A DNA stretch of 22,885 nt, from the NCBI GenBank assembly GCA_020441605.1, contig JAGRLX010000124.1, forward strand, positions 1 to 22,885. The letters run 5' to 3'. A program made the translations under genes and the position numbers. Below, one piece after another: positions 14,264 through 22,359 of this stretch. The notes under the pieces were generated by a model. That model worked only from the letters and a program-made list of their open reading frames with translations. It was not told the DNA's origin and ran no database searches. The DNA is from Alphaproteobacteria bacterium. GTDB lineage: Bacteria > Pseudomonadota > Alphaproteobacteria > Rhizobiales > Aestuariivirgaceae. Numbering within the stretch: position 1 is the first letter of the stretch; each line of letters starts with the position of its first letter.

Positions 14264-15632
14264 ATCGCTTTCCAGCCGTCTGATTATCTCCTCAGCCGTT
14301 GTCAGTATTGTGTTGCTGGCCGCGGCGGCGTTGCTACTCGCCGCATTGTTCCAGGCCGCGCTTGAGCGCAACTTCGATGCGCGTCTCCGGGCCGTACTCG
14401 ACGGACTTCTGGCCAATGTTGAAGTCGGGGCGCAAGGAGCACCTGTACTCGACAGCCAATTGGCCGACACGCGTTTCAGCTTGCCGCTGTCGGGTTGGTA
14501 CTGGCAGGTCAGCGAGCTGCAAGCCCCCCAACCGACAAGCATCGCTTCGGAATCTTTGCTGGAGCAGCGCCTGACGCCCGCGCCGGAACTTCTTGCCAAG
14601 AGAAACAGCGAGGGAATTGCGAGTTTCTATCTTGCGGACAGCAATGGGACCCAACTGCGTGGCATCGAGCAAGTCTTCAAATTGCCTGATAGCACCAAGG
14701 ACTATTCCTTCCTTGTTGCAGGAAATTTTGACGAACTGAAGGATGAAATCGGAGCATTCCGTCAGGTGCTCTTCGTCATCCTGGCGCTACTCGGAGCGGG
14801 TCTCCTGCTAGCGATGTTCATTCAGGTGAAATTCGGGCTGCGGCCGCTGCGCGACATGCAGGCGAGTCTTACCTCCATTCGTGAGGGCAAAGCCGAACGG
14901 CTCGAGGGGAATTTTCCATCCGAATTGGAGCCTTTGGCCGAAGAACTCAACCTCCTCATAAAATCCAATTCTGAGATCATAGAGCGGGCACGAACCCAGG
15001 TCGGCAATCTCGCCCATGCATTGAAGACGCCCCTCAGTGTCCTCACCAATGAAGCCGCTGCTGCCAAAGGTTCGCTAGCGGCGAAGGTCGTCGAGCAGAC
15101 CCAGGTGATGCGCGATCACGTGAGCCTCTATCTTGACCGCGCCCGCCGAGCCGCAAGGGCCCAAGGACTGGGTGCTATCACCGAAGTTCAACCTGTGCTG
15201 GACGCGCTTGCGCGGACGCTTCAGCGGATCCATCAGGACAAGGGCGTCGTGGTGACGGTGAAGTGCGAGGAGGGCGTGAGATTCCGCGGCGAACGCCAGG
15301 ACTTCGAGGAAATGGCCGGCAATCTTCTCGACAATGCCTGCAAGTGGTCGGATGGCCGGGTGCAAGTCTCGGCATCGCTGGCCACGACGGCAGCCGACCA
15401 GGGCCGGATCTGGATGACCCTCATCGTCGATGACGATGGCCCCGGATTGCCAGCAGAACGACGGCAAGAAGCCCTCAAACGTGGCCAGAGACTCGACGAG
15501 ACTAAACCCGGTTCCGGACTCGGCCTATCGATCGTCAAGGAATCGGCCGCGATGTATAATGGTACCGTGGCATTGGATGATGCGCCGCTCGGCGGGCTTC
15601 GTGTGTGCCTCAGACTACCCGCTGCCGCATGA
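14253..15632 (+). CDS. feuQ: sensor histidine kinase, FeuQ/PhoQ-like
   Basis: A 459-residue inner-membrane kinase. Transmembrane segments are at about 11-33 and 171-191, enclosing a periplasmic sensor region of about 135 residues with SGWYWQV (80-86) as in FeuQ-type sensors. A HAMP-like linker follows (FGLRPLRDM). The phosphoacceptor is H255 (LAHALKTPL), then the N box NLLDNACKW (358-365 region), the G1 box DDDGPGLP (393-400) and G2 box GSGLGLSIVKE (420-430). The frame opens earlier at 14169, but the ATG at 14253 gives the first basic residues before the first membrane helix and an 11-base overlap with the regulator. It should phosphorylate and dephosphorylate the regulator encoded upstream. 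Confidence 0.88.
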   Translation: MRARSLSSRLIISSAVVSIVLLAAAALLLAALFQAALERNFDARLRAVLDGLLANVEVGAQGAPVLDSQLADTRFSLPLSGWYWQVSELQAPQPTSIASESLLEQRLTPAPELLAKRNSEGIASFYLADSNGTQLRGIEQVFKLPDSTKDYSFLVAGNFDELKDEIGAFRQVLFVILALLGAGLLLAMFIQVKFGLRPLRDMQASLTSIREGKAERLEGNFPSELEPLAEELNLLIKSNSEIIERARTQVGNLAHALKTPLSVLTNEAAAAKGSLAAKVVEQTQVMRDHVSLYLDRARRAARAQGLGAITEVQPVLDALARTLQRIHQDKGVVVTVKCEEGVRFRGERQDFEEMAGNLLDNACKWSDGRVQVSASLATTAADQGRIWMTLIVDDDGPGLPAERRQEALKRGQRLDETKPGSGLGLSIVKESAAMYNGTVALDDAPLGGLRVCLRLPAAA

Positions 15633-15763
15633 TTGGTTTATGCAAAAAATGCTTACCAAACGTCAGATGGAGATGGGCGTTGTTTGACATCAAATTCGAT
15701 CTTTTGCGGTTACTGATCAAATACATTAGTGGAATTTTCTATGCCATCGGGCAAACCGATAGA

Positions 15764-15792
15764 TTGAGTTACAAATTAACTTAGTCTAATAT
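15764..15792 (+). promoter_or_regulatory. promoter of a candidate small RNA
   Basis: TTGAGT (15764-15769), a 17-base spacer and TAATAT (15787-15792) make a good sigma-70 promoter in a 280-base stretch without a normal protein gene. The expected start is near 15799, and a terminator follows at 15864-15899. Confidence 0.55.
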
Positions 15793-15798
15793 GTCTGA

Positions 15799-15899
15799 AA
15801 TCGTTTGTAGAGACAGCATGATGAGTTTCGCTGGTTACCCCCGGTCGCGAACTCACGTGTTGGGAGGGCGGATCCGAAAAGGTCCGCCCTCTATAGTTT
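15799..15899 (+). ncRNA. candidate intergenic small RNA, about 100 nt
   Basis: A promoter-to-terminator unit lies between the kinase gene and the convergent glxA-type gene. The predicted transcript starts near 15799 and ends in the hairpin at 15864-15891. It contains a C-run (TTACCCCCGG) and a GGGAGGGCGG segment that could pair or contact mRNA ribosome sites. A 27-codon frame (ATG 15829, running into the terminator and ending at TGA) also lies inside but has only a weak ribosome site. No known rhizobial sRNA family was recognised. The remaining sequence of the intergenic region (15633-15760) is AT-richer, with nothing else supported. Confidence 0.45.
15864..15899 (+). terminator. intrinsic terminator hairpin
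   Basis: GAGGGCGGA (15864-15872) pairs with TCCGCCCTC (15883-15891) in a 9-bp GC-rich stem; CC/GG inside can extend it around a GAAAA loop. It is followed by TATAGTTT on the plus strand. It lies 21 bases past the stop of the minus-strand glxA-type gene, so it may stop transcription from both sides, though the minus-strand side has no T run. Confidence 0.7.
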
Positions 15900-15912
15900 G
15901 AAACCGCCATGA

Positions 15913-16902
15913 TCAGTCCACCTCGGCGCCGTCAATGACGGGGATGCCGCGTTCGCGGTAGGGGGTGCGCCCGTAAAACGCCCGATAACATTTTGAAAAG
16001 TGCGACGGCGAGGAAAAGCCGCAGGCCAAGGCCACGTTGATGACCGACATGTCAGTCTGCAGCAAGAGTGAACGGGCTTTCTTGAGGCGCAATTCGAGAT
16101 AATAGCGCTTGGGCGATCGATCGAGATAGCGGCGGAATAGTCTTTCGAGTTGGCGGGTCGAAAGTCCAGCCTGCTTTGCCAGAAGACTAGGCGAAAGCGG
16201 CTCTTCGAGATTTTTCTCCATTTCTTCTATGATGCCAACGAGCTTTGGGTGGCGCGCGCCGATGCGTGCCGGCAGGGACATCCTCTGATGCTCGCTATGA
16301 TGCCTTATGGGGGCGTGAAGGATACCTTCCGCGACAGAAGAGGCTAGCTCAGGCCCGTGTTGGCTGGCGATCAGCGTCAACATCATGTCCAGTGCAGTGG
16401 TTCCTCCGGCACTGGTGAAGCGGTCGCGGTCTATTTCGAATAATCCTCCCGTGGCGTCGATTTCCGGAAAGGCTTCAGTGAAGCCGGGCAGGTTCTCCCA
16501 GTGCAGGGTACACTTGTATCCGTCGAGCAATCCTGCTTCCGCAAGGATATGTGCCCCGGTGCAGACAGCACCGATATCAGTTCCTTTCCGTGCCACCTTG
16601 CGCAGCCACGCTATAAGCCGTTTATCGGTATGGCGTTGTACGTTGAGGCCGCCACAGATTACGATTGTCGCATGCTCCGGCACGGTAGACAGATCGCCGT
16701 CCACCATCGCCAAGATCCCGTTCGAAGCTGCGACGGGCTTGCCATCCACTGAATGTATCGTCCACTTGTAGAGCGTCTTTTCGGCCAGGCGATTTGCGAT
16801 CCGCATAGGCTCTATGGCAGAGGTCACCGGCATCATGGTGAATTCAGGCACCACGATCATGGCAAACTGCTGAGGCAAATGCGTGGGCTTGTCGCCAAAC
16901 AT
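15913..16902 (-). CDS. GlxA/GbdR-type AraC regulator (DJ-1-like domain plus AraC HTH)
   Basis: A 329-residue regulator from the ATG at 16902, which has AGGAG ten bases upstream; starts at 16956 or 16986 would add a charged, non-family tail. The N-terminal two thirds is a DJ-1/PfpI (GATase1-like) domain, with FAMIVVPEFTMMPVTSAIEP at its start and GAVCTGAHILAEAGLLDG around the nucleophile-like cysteine. The C-terminal third is an AraC double HTH (PSLLAKQAGLSTRQLERLFR and INVALACGFSSPSHFSKCYR). Pseudomonas GbdR and SouR, which sense glycine betaine/dimethylglycine and sarcosine, have this layout. Next to a sarcosine oxidase operon and divergent from a MetF-like gene, it probably activates this catabolic cluster. 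Confidence 0.85.
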   Translation of the reverse strand: MFGDKPTHLPQQFAMIVVPEFTMMPVTSAIEPMRIANRLAEKTLYKWTIHSVDGKPVAASNGILAMVDGDLSTVPEHATIVICGGLNVQRHTDKRLIAWLRKVARKGTDIGAVCTGAHILAEAGLLDGYKCTLHWENLPGFTEAFPEIDATGGLFEIDRDRFTSAGGTTALDMMLTLIASQHGPELASSVAEGILHAPIRHHSEHQRMSLPARIGARHPKLVGIIEEMEKNLEEPLSPSLLAKQAGLSTRQLERLFRRYLDRSPKRYYLELRLKKARSLLLQTDMSVINVALACGFSSPSHFSKCYRAFYGRTPYRERGIPVIDGAEVD

Positions 16903-16964
16903 GGGGGGAAAACTCCTGTTGGCTTTGTTCTTGCCCAATTTCGGCGTTTTGTCCATCTGCGGCC

Positions 16965-17026
16965 TGTCGCATCCCGGAAGCGACATCGGAACGGGACCTC
17001 AGTCGCTTTCGTATTGCCCCTGTCGC
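16965..17026. promoter_or_regulatory. cluster of TGTCGC elements between the AraC-type gene and the MetF-like gene
   Basis: TGTCGC (16965-16970) and its inverse GCGACA (16980-16985), AGTCGC (17001-17006) and TGTCGC (17021-17026) lie in the divergent promoter region. The last two are direct repeats exactly 20 bases apart, the usual spacing of AraC-family half-sites. A TGTCGC core is also recalled for Pseudomonas ArgR, a regulator of the same DJ-1/AraC class. Probable binding sites of the adjacent regulator. Confidence 0.5.
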
Positions 17027-17092
17027 AAATCTTCATGCGGGCACCTGCGCGCCGACGCATTATCCTGACCGGAATGACGTAAAACCATCCCA

Positions 17093-17992
17093 ATGAATGC
17101 ACCATTTGCCACCAATCAGGCTGCAGCCGCGATGCCACTCGATCCTCTTTCGACCTTTCTCGATAACCTTTCGATCGAAATCACCGCAAAACAGATCGAT
17201 AAACTTCCCGTGTTCAAGACACATCTGCGGCCTGGCAGCAGGGCTTTCATCGCCCTGATAGACCCGGCCGATGTGTCCGGCCAATTGGAAGCTGCCAAGC
17301 AGTTGCGGGCCGCCGGCTTGGTCGCCATTCCGCACATTCCCGCACGCTTCGTGCGCGACATCGAAGATCTCAAGAACAGAATCGGCGCCTTGTGCCAGCA
17401 GGCCGGCGTCACCGAAATGCTGGTTCTGGGCGGAGGAGCACCACAGCCCATCGGCGATTTTGATGCAGCGATTCAGCTCCTCGAAACGGGAGTATTTGAG
17501 TCCAACGGAGTGACCCGAATCGGAGTTGCGGGCCATCCAGAAGGCAATCCCGACATTTCCAAGGTCCATGGCGAGGCCGCACTCTTGAAGGCCCTCCGAG
17601 ACAAACAGGCCTGGTTGCATTCCCGCAATATTCCCGGTTTCATTGCCACCCAGTTCCTGTTCGAAGCAGGGCCCGTCGCCGAATGGGCGAGGTCGCTTCG
17701 GGCGGACGGAATCGATTTGCCCATTCATGTAGGCATTCCAGGGCCGGCGACGATCAAGACACTGGTGAAGTATGCGGCCATGTGCGGAGTGGGCAACTCC
17801 GCGCGTTTCATCCGCAAGCAGGCGATGAATGTCACAAAGCTCCTGAGCGTCAACACGCCGGATGACTTCTTGCAGGATCTTGCCGTCCTTCATGACAGCC
17901 GGCCGGAACTGGGCATAGCAGGACCGCACCTTTATCCCTTTGGCGGTTTTGACAGGCTGTTCGACTGGCTTGGTCCAAAGATCAGAAAGTAG
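17093..17992 (+). CDS. methylenetetrahydrofolate reductase-like protein (MetF family)
   Basis: A 299-residue flavoprotein of the MetF TIM-barrel family. Family-like features are the strand-ending segments VAIPHIPARFVRD and EMLVLGGGAPQPIGDF, the barrel segment RIGVAGHPEGNP (about residues 141-152) and the substrate loop GFIATQFLFEAG; the C-terminal IPGPATIKTLVKYAAMCGV is also typical. MetF enzymes interconvert 5,10-methylene-THF and 5-methyl-THF. Here there is no methionine synthase neighbour; instead it is divergent from a GlxA-type regulator and close to sarcosine oxidase, which makes 5,10-methylene-THF, so it more likely handles C1 units from betaine/sarcosine breakdown than methionine synthesis. 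The start has only a weak ribosome site (GGA, 14 bases upstream). A hairpin follows the stop. Confidence 0.83.
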   Translation: MNAPFATNQAAAAMPLDPLSTFLDNLSIEITAKQIDKLPVFKTHLRPGSRAFIALIDPADVSGQLEAAKQLRAAGLVAIPHIPARFVRDIEDLKNRIGALCQQAGVTEMLVLGGGAPQPIGDFDAAIQLLETGVFESNGVTRIGVAGHPEGNPDISKVHGEAALLKALRDKQAWLHSRNIPGFIATQFLFEAGPVAEWARSLRADGIDLPIHVGIPGPATIKTLVKYAAMCGVGNSARFIRKQAMNVTKLLSVNTPDDFLQDLAVLHDSRPELGIAGPHLYPFGGFDRLFDWLGPKIRK

Positions 17993-17999
17993 GCTGATT

Positions 18000-18027
18000 G
18001 CCCCGTCTTTGCTGACGGAAGCGGGGC
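18000..18027. terminator. hairpin between convergent genes
   Basis: GCCCCG (18000-18005) pairs with CGGGGC (18022-18027), and an alternative inner stem CCGTC/GACGG is also possible. It fills the 42-base gap between the ends of the MetF-like gene (plus) and the cysteine hydrolase gene (minus). No strong T run on either side, so it is a moderate bidirectional terminator candidate. Confidence 0.5.
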
Positions 18028-18034
18028 CTTGCGC

Positions 18035-18718
18035 TTACAAGCTCTCGTAGTGGTGAGTGGCGTCGGCGTAATCGAACCGGATCGGGACGGGACGATCAGT
18101 TTGCCAGACGTCGCTCGATCCGCCAGCGAATATCGACAAGACTCGCGCCGTGTCAGCGATGCCGCCGCCATAGAGGCGATTTGCGAGATTGAGAATTGCG
18201 GTCTGGTGCATCGCGGCAGAACCGCTGCCGCAGGCATCTTTCACTAGCAGTACCCTGAAGCCCAGCACGATGGCATCTCGTACGGTTGCAGCGACACAGG
18301 CCTCGGTCCAGACACCGGCCACCACCAGCCATTCGATACCGCGGTCACGCAAGTCGCCTGCCAGGGAGACCTCGCTGAACGCGCTGGCGTCATTCTTGTA
18401 GATGACGGCTTCGCCCGGGTCGGGGGCGACCTCTTGGCAGATCGCGATCAAAGCGCTGTTTGACGCGCTGAACAGTGCATCGCCGCCTGCCGACCGCGGT
18501 TCAAACGGACGCGGCGGACACAGCATGTAGTCCCGCCGGTAAGCGCAGTGAATTACCCGCACCCCGTGCTGCCGCGCTGCTGCCAGCAACACCTGCGCGT
18601 TTCCGAGGACCCGATTGATTTCTGCCGCCGCATAAAGCGGATCGCTGCGCTGCTCTTCCTGGATGTCGATTAGAAGAAGCGCGGCCCGTCGGAGATCAAG
18701 AGAAAGTGCGGACCGCAT
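18035..18718 (-). CDS. isochorismatase-family cysteine hydrolase
   Basis: A 227-residue hydrolase of the isochorismatase/N-carbamoylsarcosine amidase/nicotinamidase superfamily. The Asp-Lys-Cys triad is visible as D18 (LLLIDIQEEQ), K108 (VIYKNDASAF) and C141 (GVWTEACVAA), the last preceded by the typical strand WLVVAGV. The frame is open back to 18838, but the ATG at 18718 has AAGGCGAG about five bases upstream and starts at the family N-terminus. It is the last gene of the sarcosine oxidase operon, 16 bases after soxG. That position makes an N-carbamoylsarcosine-type amidohydrolase, which would yield sarcosine, an attractive idea, but the superfamily is broad and the substrate cannot be read from the sequence. 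Confidence 0.85.
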   Translation of the reverse strand: MRSALSLDLRRAALLLIDIQEEQRSDPLYAAAEINRVLGNAQVLLAAARQHGVRVIHCAYRRDYMLCPPRPFEPRSAGGDALFSASNSALIAICQEVAPDPGEAVIYKNDASAFSEVSLAGDLRDRGIEWLVVAGVWTEACVAATVRDAIVLGFRVLLVKDACGSGSAAMHQTAILNLANRLYGGGIADTARVLSIFAGGSSDVWQTDRPVPIRFDYADATHHYESL

Positions 18719-18734
18719 GCTTCTCGCCTTTCGA

Positions 18735-19337
18735 TCAGACCGGAGCCGCTTGCTTCCCGAAGAGCCGGACCCTTGACGGTTCCCGCGCCGTCGCCTGGAG
18801 ATAATCCCAGGCATAACTCGCATAGGAACGGAAGACATAAATGTCGCAAATGTCTTCCTCGATCACGTGAAGCAGCGCGGCAATCTCGGCGAACCGCATC
18901 CGCCGCACGGTTCCCGCGCCATAATCTCCGCTCAAGAGATCGAGCGAACATCCCTTCATCAGGACTTCTCGCATGCCGTCACCCTCGATCCGGATGATGG
19001 CGCGCATGTCCGAGACGTCGACGACAAGCGAATGGATGCCCCGAAGGGCCTCTTTGAGGCTGGCAATCACCTCCGGAGCTTTCGCGCGGGGGCACAGTAT
19101 CAGCCATTGATCGATCGACAGCCAGAGCACCTTGATGTCACCCCAAGACACGGAAGTTCTTGGCCGTGTCGGAAGGTCCACACCGAGTACCTGCCGAGCC
19201 GCGGCCATGAAGCCGTTGTCGCCGGGCAATCCCCGCAGATCGATCATGCCGCGGTCTGGTATCTCGCGGATGGAAACATAGAGGCCCGGCGGTTCGGCCA
19301 CGTGAGCCAGCGGCGATTCGTAATAGGGTTCAGACAT
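18735..19337 (-). CDS. soxG: sarcosine oxidase, gamma subunit
   Basis: A 200-residue gamma subunit of heterotetrameric sarcosine oxidase; it packs on the alpha/beta core and has no cofactor of its own. Typical of the family are MSEPYYESPLAHV at the start, the segment IPDRGMIDLRGLPGD, and DVSDMRAIIRIEG followed by KGCSLDLLSGDY and the IYVFRSYASYAWDYL ending. The start at 19337 overlaps the soxA stop by eight bases (ATGTCTGA); the frame upstream to 19448 lies in soxA. It has the normal place in the B-D-A-G order. Confidence 0.92.
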   Translation of the reverse strand: MSEPYYESPLAHVAEPPGLYVSIREIPDRGMIDLRGLPGDNGFMAAARQVLGVDLPTRPRTSVSWGDIKVLWLSIDQWLILCPRAKAPEVIASLKEALRGIHSLVVDVSDMRAIIRIEGDGMREVLMKGCSLDLLSGDYGAGTVRRMRFAEIAALLHVIEEDICDIYVFRSYASYAWDYLQATAREPSRVRLFGKQAAPV

Positions 19338-22300
19338 TCTGTTTCGCCCCTTCCTTGTCATAAAAGACCGGATCGGTAATCTTGGCCCGCACGACCTTAC
19401 CGCCTTCCAGCGGGAAGGAAATCGTCTCACCCATTCGGCTGCGACCATTCTGGATCAGCGCCATCGCAATGGAACGGCCGATTGTTGGCGACATATAGGA
19501 CGACGTTACCTGCCCTATCATGTCCATGGGCGGCTTGTCCTTTACGGCCTTCACTGCATAGGCTCCATCGGGCAGAACGTCGTTCGGATCCTCGGTAAGC
19601 AGCCCGACCAGTTGTTTGCGATCTGGTCCCTTGAGGAATGACTGATCCAGCGAGCGTTTTCCGATGAAGTCTGCCTTCTTTTTGGACACCAGTCCATCGA
19701 GTCCGACGTCAATTGGCGTGGTGGTCCCATCGGTCTCGTCGCCAATCACGATAAAACCCTTTTCCGCCCGCAATACGTGAAGTGCTTCGGTGCCGTAGGC
19801 TTCGAGGCCGAACTCTGTACCCGCTGACAAGATTTCGTTCCATAGGCCGCGGCCGAGATTGGCGGGAGTTGCGACCTCGTATGACAATTCGCCTGAGAAA
19901 CTGATCCTGAAGACACGAACCGGATAGTTGCCAAGCTTGCCCTCAACGAAAGACATGTGAGGAAGGGCGGCGTGGGAAATATCGAAGGATGGTGAAAGCT
20001 TGGCCAGAACGTCGCGCGCTCTTGGTCCGGCAATGGCAAACTGGGCCCATTGTTCAGTCACTGGCGTCACAAAGACCTTGTAGTCTGTCCACTCGGTTTG
20101 AAGCCATTCTTCAAGCCAGGCCGCGATCCGGTCTGCACCGCCCGACGTCGTGTGCATCAGGAAATGATCTTCGGCCAACCGGACAGTCACGCCGTCGTCG
20201 GTCAGGAAGCCCAGTTCATTCATCATGAGGCCGTAACGGCACTTGCCGACCTTCAAGGTCGAGAACATGTTGGTATACATGCGATCGAGAAGTGCGGCGG
20301 CATCTGGCCCCCTGATCTCGATCTTGCCCAAGGTCGAGGCGTCCAACAGCCCGACCTTGTGCCGTACACAGAGGATTTCCCGCTTGATCGATGCGTGCTT
20401 ATCCTCGCTGGCGCCAGGGTAGGTGTAAGCGCGCCGCCACTGGCCAACCGGCTCGAACACGGCACCCTTGTCCACATGCCATTGGAAGATTGGCGTCCGG
20501 CGTATCGGCAGAAAGCGCGAGCCGGTCAGTGGGCCGGCTACCGAGCCGAAGGAAAATGGCGTGTAAGGCGGACGGAACGTGGTGATTCCGACCTCCGGAA
20601 TGCTGCGGCCGGAGGCTTCTGCGATAACACCAAGACCGTTGAGATTGGAGGTCTTGCCTTGATCGGTCGCCATGCCAAAGGTCGTGTAACGCTTGGTGTG
20701 CTCCACCGATTCGTAGCCCTCGCGTTGGGCCAGTTCCAGATCGGCAGCGGTTACGTCGTTCTGGTAGTCGATGAAGTGCTTGTTGCCTTCATTGTATTTG
20801 CCCGTTGCCGGAGCAAACCAGATCGGCTCGAGCGGCTTCTGTTCTGCCTGAACCGCAGCTGGAACCGTAACTCCCATTGCCGTTGCGTGAGGCACAGCTG
20901 CTCTGCCTGCGGCCTCGCCCGCGGCATAGGCCTCGTTGACGATGTCGGGCAGTTGGAACGTGCCATTCGCGGCACCCACCGCATGAATCTGGTCAAGATG
21001 GCGCTCGGGGCGGAAGCCCTGTAATCGCTCGTCGAAGCGGATCTTGCCACCGTTGTGACACCAGAGGTGCAAGGCCGGATTCCATCCGCCCGACATGGCC
21101 ACGAAATCGCATGCAATTGTCTTTTCGCGAATGACCCGTCCCTGTCCCTTGCGATAGGCGGCAACTTTGACGCCGGTGATGTTCAGTCCGCCCATGCTCG
21201 TGTGAACGGCAGAAATAACGGAGCCCACATCGATCTCGATGCCGGCTTCCCTGGCCTTTGTGGGAATTGCCCCTTCAGCCCGGCCGCGGGAATCGACAAC
21301 CCGAACCCCAACACCCGCCGACTTCAGCACCATCGCGGTCTGGTAGGCGTCGTCATTGTTGGTGAAGATCACTCCGGAGGTGCCGGGCGCTACGCCATAG
21401 CGCTCAACCATGGCTCGGGCAGCGGAAGCAAGCATGACGCCCGGGCGATCATTGTTCGCAAAGGCGATGGGGCGTTCGATTGAGCCCGTGGCGAGAATGA
21501 CCTGCGTGGCGCGCACTTTCCACAGGCGATGGCGAGGCACGCCGGCATTGAGCAACTCGGGGTCATGATCGGCCACGCGCTCGAACAGCATCACATGATT
21601 GTGGTGCCAGTGACCGACGACCGTCGTGCGGGCGAGCAAATGCACATTCTCGGCATCGGCGAGGGCTCTCGATTTGGTTGCAACCCAGTCGATTTGCGAT
21701 AGACCGTCGATGCTTCCGCCGGAGATATCGGCAAGACCGCCAAAATAAGGGTTCTCGTCGGCAATGATGACCTTTGCGCCGGACATGGCTGCGGCCTCTG
21801 CGGCGGCAAGCCCGGCGACACCTGCGCCCACGACCAGCACGTCACAGTGCACGTGAATGTGCTCATAGCAATCCGGGTCTCGCCCTTCAGGCGCCTTGCC
21901 AAGACCGGCGGCCCGCCGAATGAATGGCTCGTAAACATGTTTCCAGAAGCTTTTCGGCCACATGAAGGTCTTGTAGTAGAACCCGCTCGGAAACAGGCGC
22001 GACAGCTTGTTGTTCACGATTCCGATGTCAAAATTCAGCGATGGCCAGCGGTTCTGTGATAGCGCCGTGAGCCCATTGAAGATTTCAACCTGAGTGGCGC
22101 GCAGGTTGGGCTCGTGACGGGCGCCGTCTCCAACGCCAACAAGAGCGTTCATCTCTTCTGCGCCAAGCCCAATCACGCCGCGCGGGCGATGATATTTGAA
22201 GCTCCGGCCGAAAACTCTCTGGCCATTGGCTAGAACCGCCGATGCCACCGTATCCCCCGCAAAAGCAGTCATCGGCTTCCCGTCGAAGGAGAAATGCAGC

Positions 22301-22359
22301 TTGCGAGCCCGATCGATGAGTCGGCCGCCACTGGAAAGACGATAGGGTTTACCGTTCAT
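19330..22359 (-). CDS. soxA: sarcosine oxidase, alpha subunit
   Basis: A 1,009-residue large subunit of heterotetrameric sarcosine oxidase, which demethylates sarcosine to glycine, with THF accepting the C1 unit as 5,10-methylene-THF and O2 giving H2O2. Domain order is typical: an N-terminal ferredoxin-like fold without cluster cysteines (GRSFKYHRPRGVIG at about 50-63), a NAD-binding disulfide-oxidoreductase-like domain (DVLVVGAGVAGLAAAEAAAM at about 172-191), and, from about residue 610, a GcvT-like aminomethyltransferase domain holding the folate site (EAYGTEALHVLRAEKGFIV). The ATG at 22359 touches the soxD stop (TGATG); a GTG one codon earlier is possible. It overlaps soxG by eight bases. 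Confidence 0.95.
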   Translation of the reverse strand: MNGKPYRLSSGGRLIDRARKLHFSFDGKPMTAFAGDTVASAVLANGQRVFGRSFKYHRPRGVIGLGAEEMNALVGVGDGARHEPNLRATQVEIFNGLTALSQNRWPSLNFDIGIVNNKLSRLFPSGFYYKTFMWPKSFWKHVYEPFIRRAAGLGKAPEGRDPDCYEHIHVHCDVLVVGAGVAGLAAAEAAAMSGAKVIIADENPYFGGLADISGGSIDGLSQIDWVATKSRALADAENVHLLARTTVVGHWHHNHVMLFERVADHDPELLNAGVPRHRLWKVRATQVILATGSIERPIAFANNDRPGVMLASAARAMVERYGVAPGTSGVIFTNNDDAYQTAMVLKSAGVGVRVVDSRGRAEGAIPTKAREAGIEIDVGSVISAVHTSMGGLNITGVKVAAYRKGQGRVIREKTIACDFVAMSGGWNPALHLWCHNGGKIRFDERLQGFRPERHLDQIHAVGAANGTFQLPDIVNEAYAAGEAAGRAAVPHATAMGVTVPAAVQAEQKPLEPIWFAPATGKYNEGNKHFIDYQNDVTAADLELAQREGYESVEHTKRYTTFGMATDQGKTSNLNGLGVIAEASGRSIPEVGITTFRPPYTPFSFGSVAGPLTGSRFLPIRRTPIFQWHVDKGAVFEPVGQWRRAYTYPGASEDKHASIKREILCVRHKVGLLDASTLGKIEIRGPDAAALLDRMYTNMFSTLKVGKCRYGLMMNELGFLTDDGVTVRLAEDHFLMHTTSGGADRIAAWLEEWLQTEWTDYKVFVTPVTEQWAQFAIAGPRARDVLAKLSPSFDISHAALPHMSFVEGKLGNYPVRVFRISFSGELSYEVATPANLGRGLWNEILSAGTEFGLEAYGTEALHVLRAEKGFIVIGDETDGTTTPIDVGLDGLVSKKKADFIGKRSLDQSFLKGPDRKQLVGLLTEDPNDVLPDGAYAVKAVKDKPPMDMIGQVTSSYMSPTIGRSIAMALIQNGRSRMGETISFPLEGGKVVRAKITDPVFYDKEGAKQNV

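Noticed and set aside
15640..15670. Terminator directly after the kinase gene (TTGGT...ACCAA around an A-rich centre)
   Set aside because: Only five base pairs form, with mismatches inside and no T run.
15684..15696. Possible second Fnr/FixK box (TTGACATCAA) after the kinase gene
   Set aside because: The gap between half-sites is two bases instead of four, so it does not fit the dimer site.
15829..15903. 27-codon small protein inside the candidate sRNA
   Set aside because: It has only a weak ribosome site and its end runs through the terminator stem, so a coding role is not supported.
20050..21024. 324-residue plus-strand open frame inside soxA
   Set aside because: It is antisense to a certain soxA coding region, has no recognisable domain, and arises from high GC content on the opposite strand.
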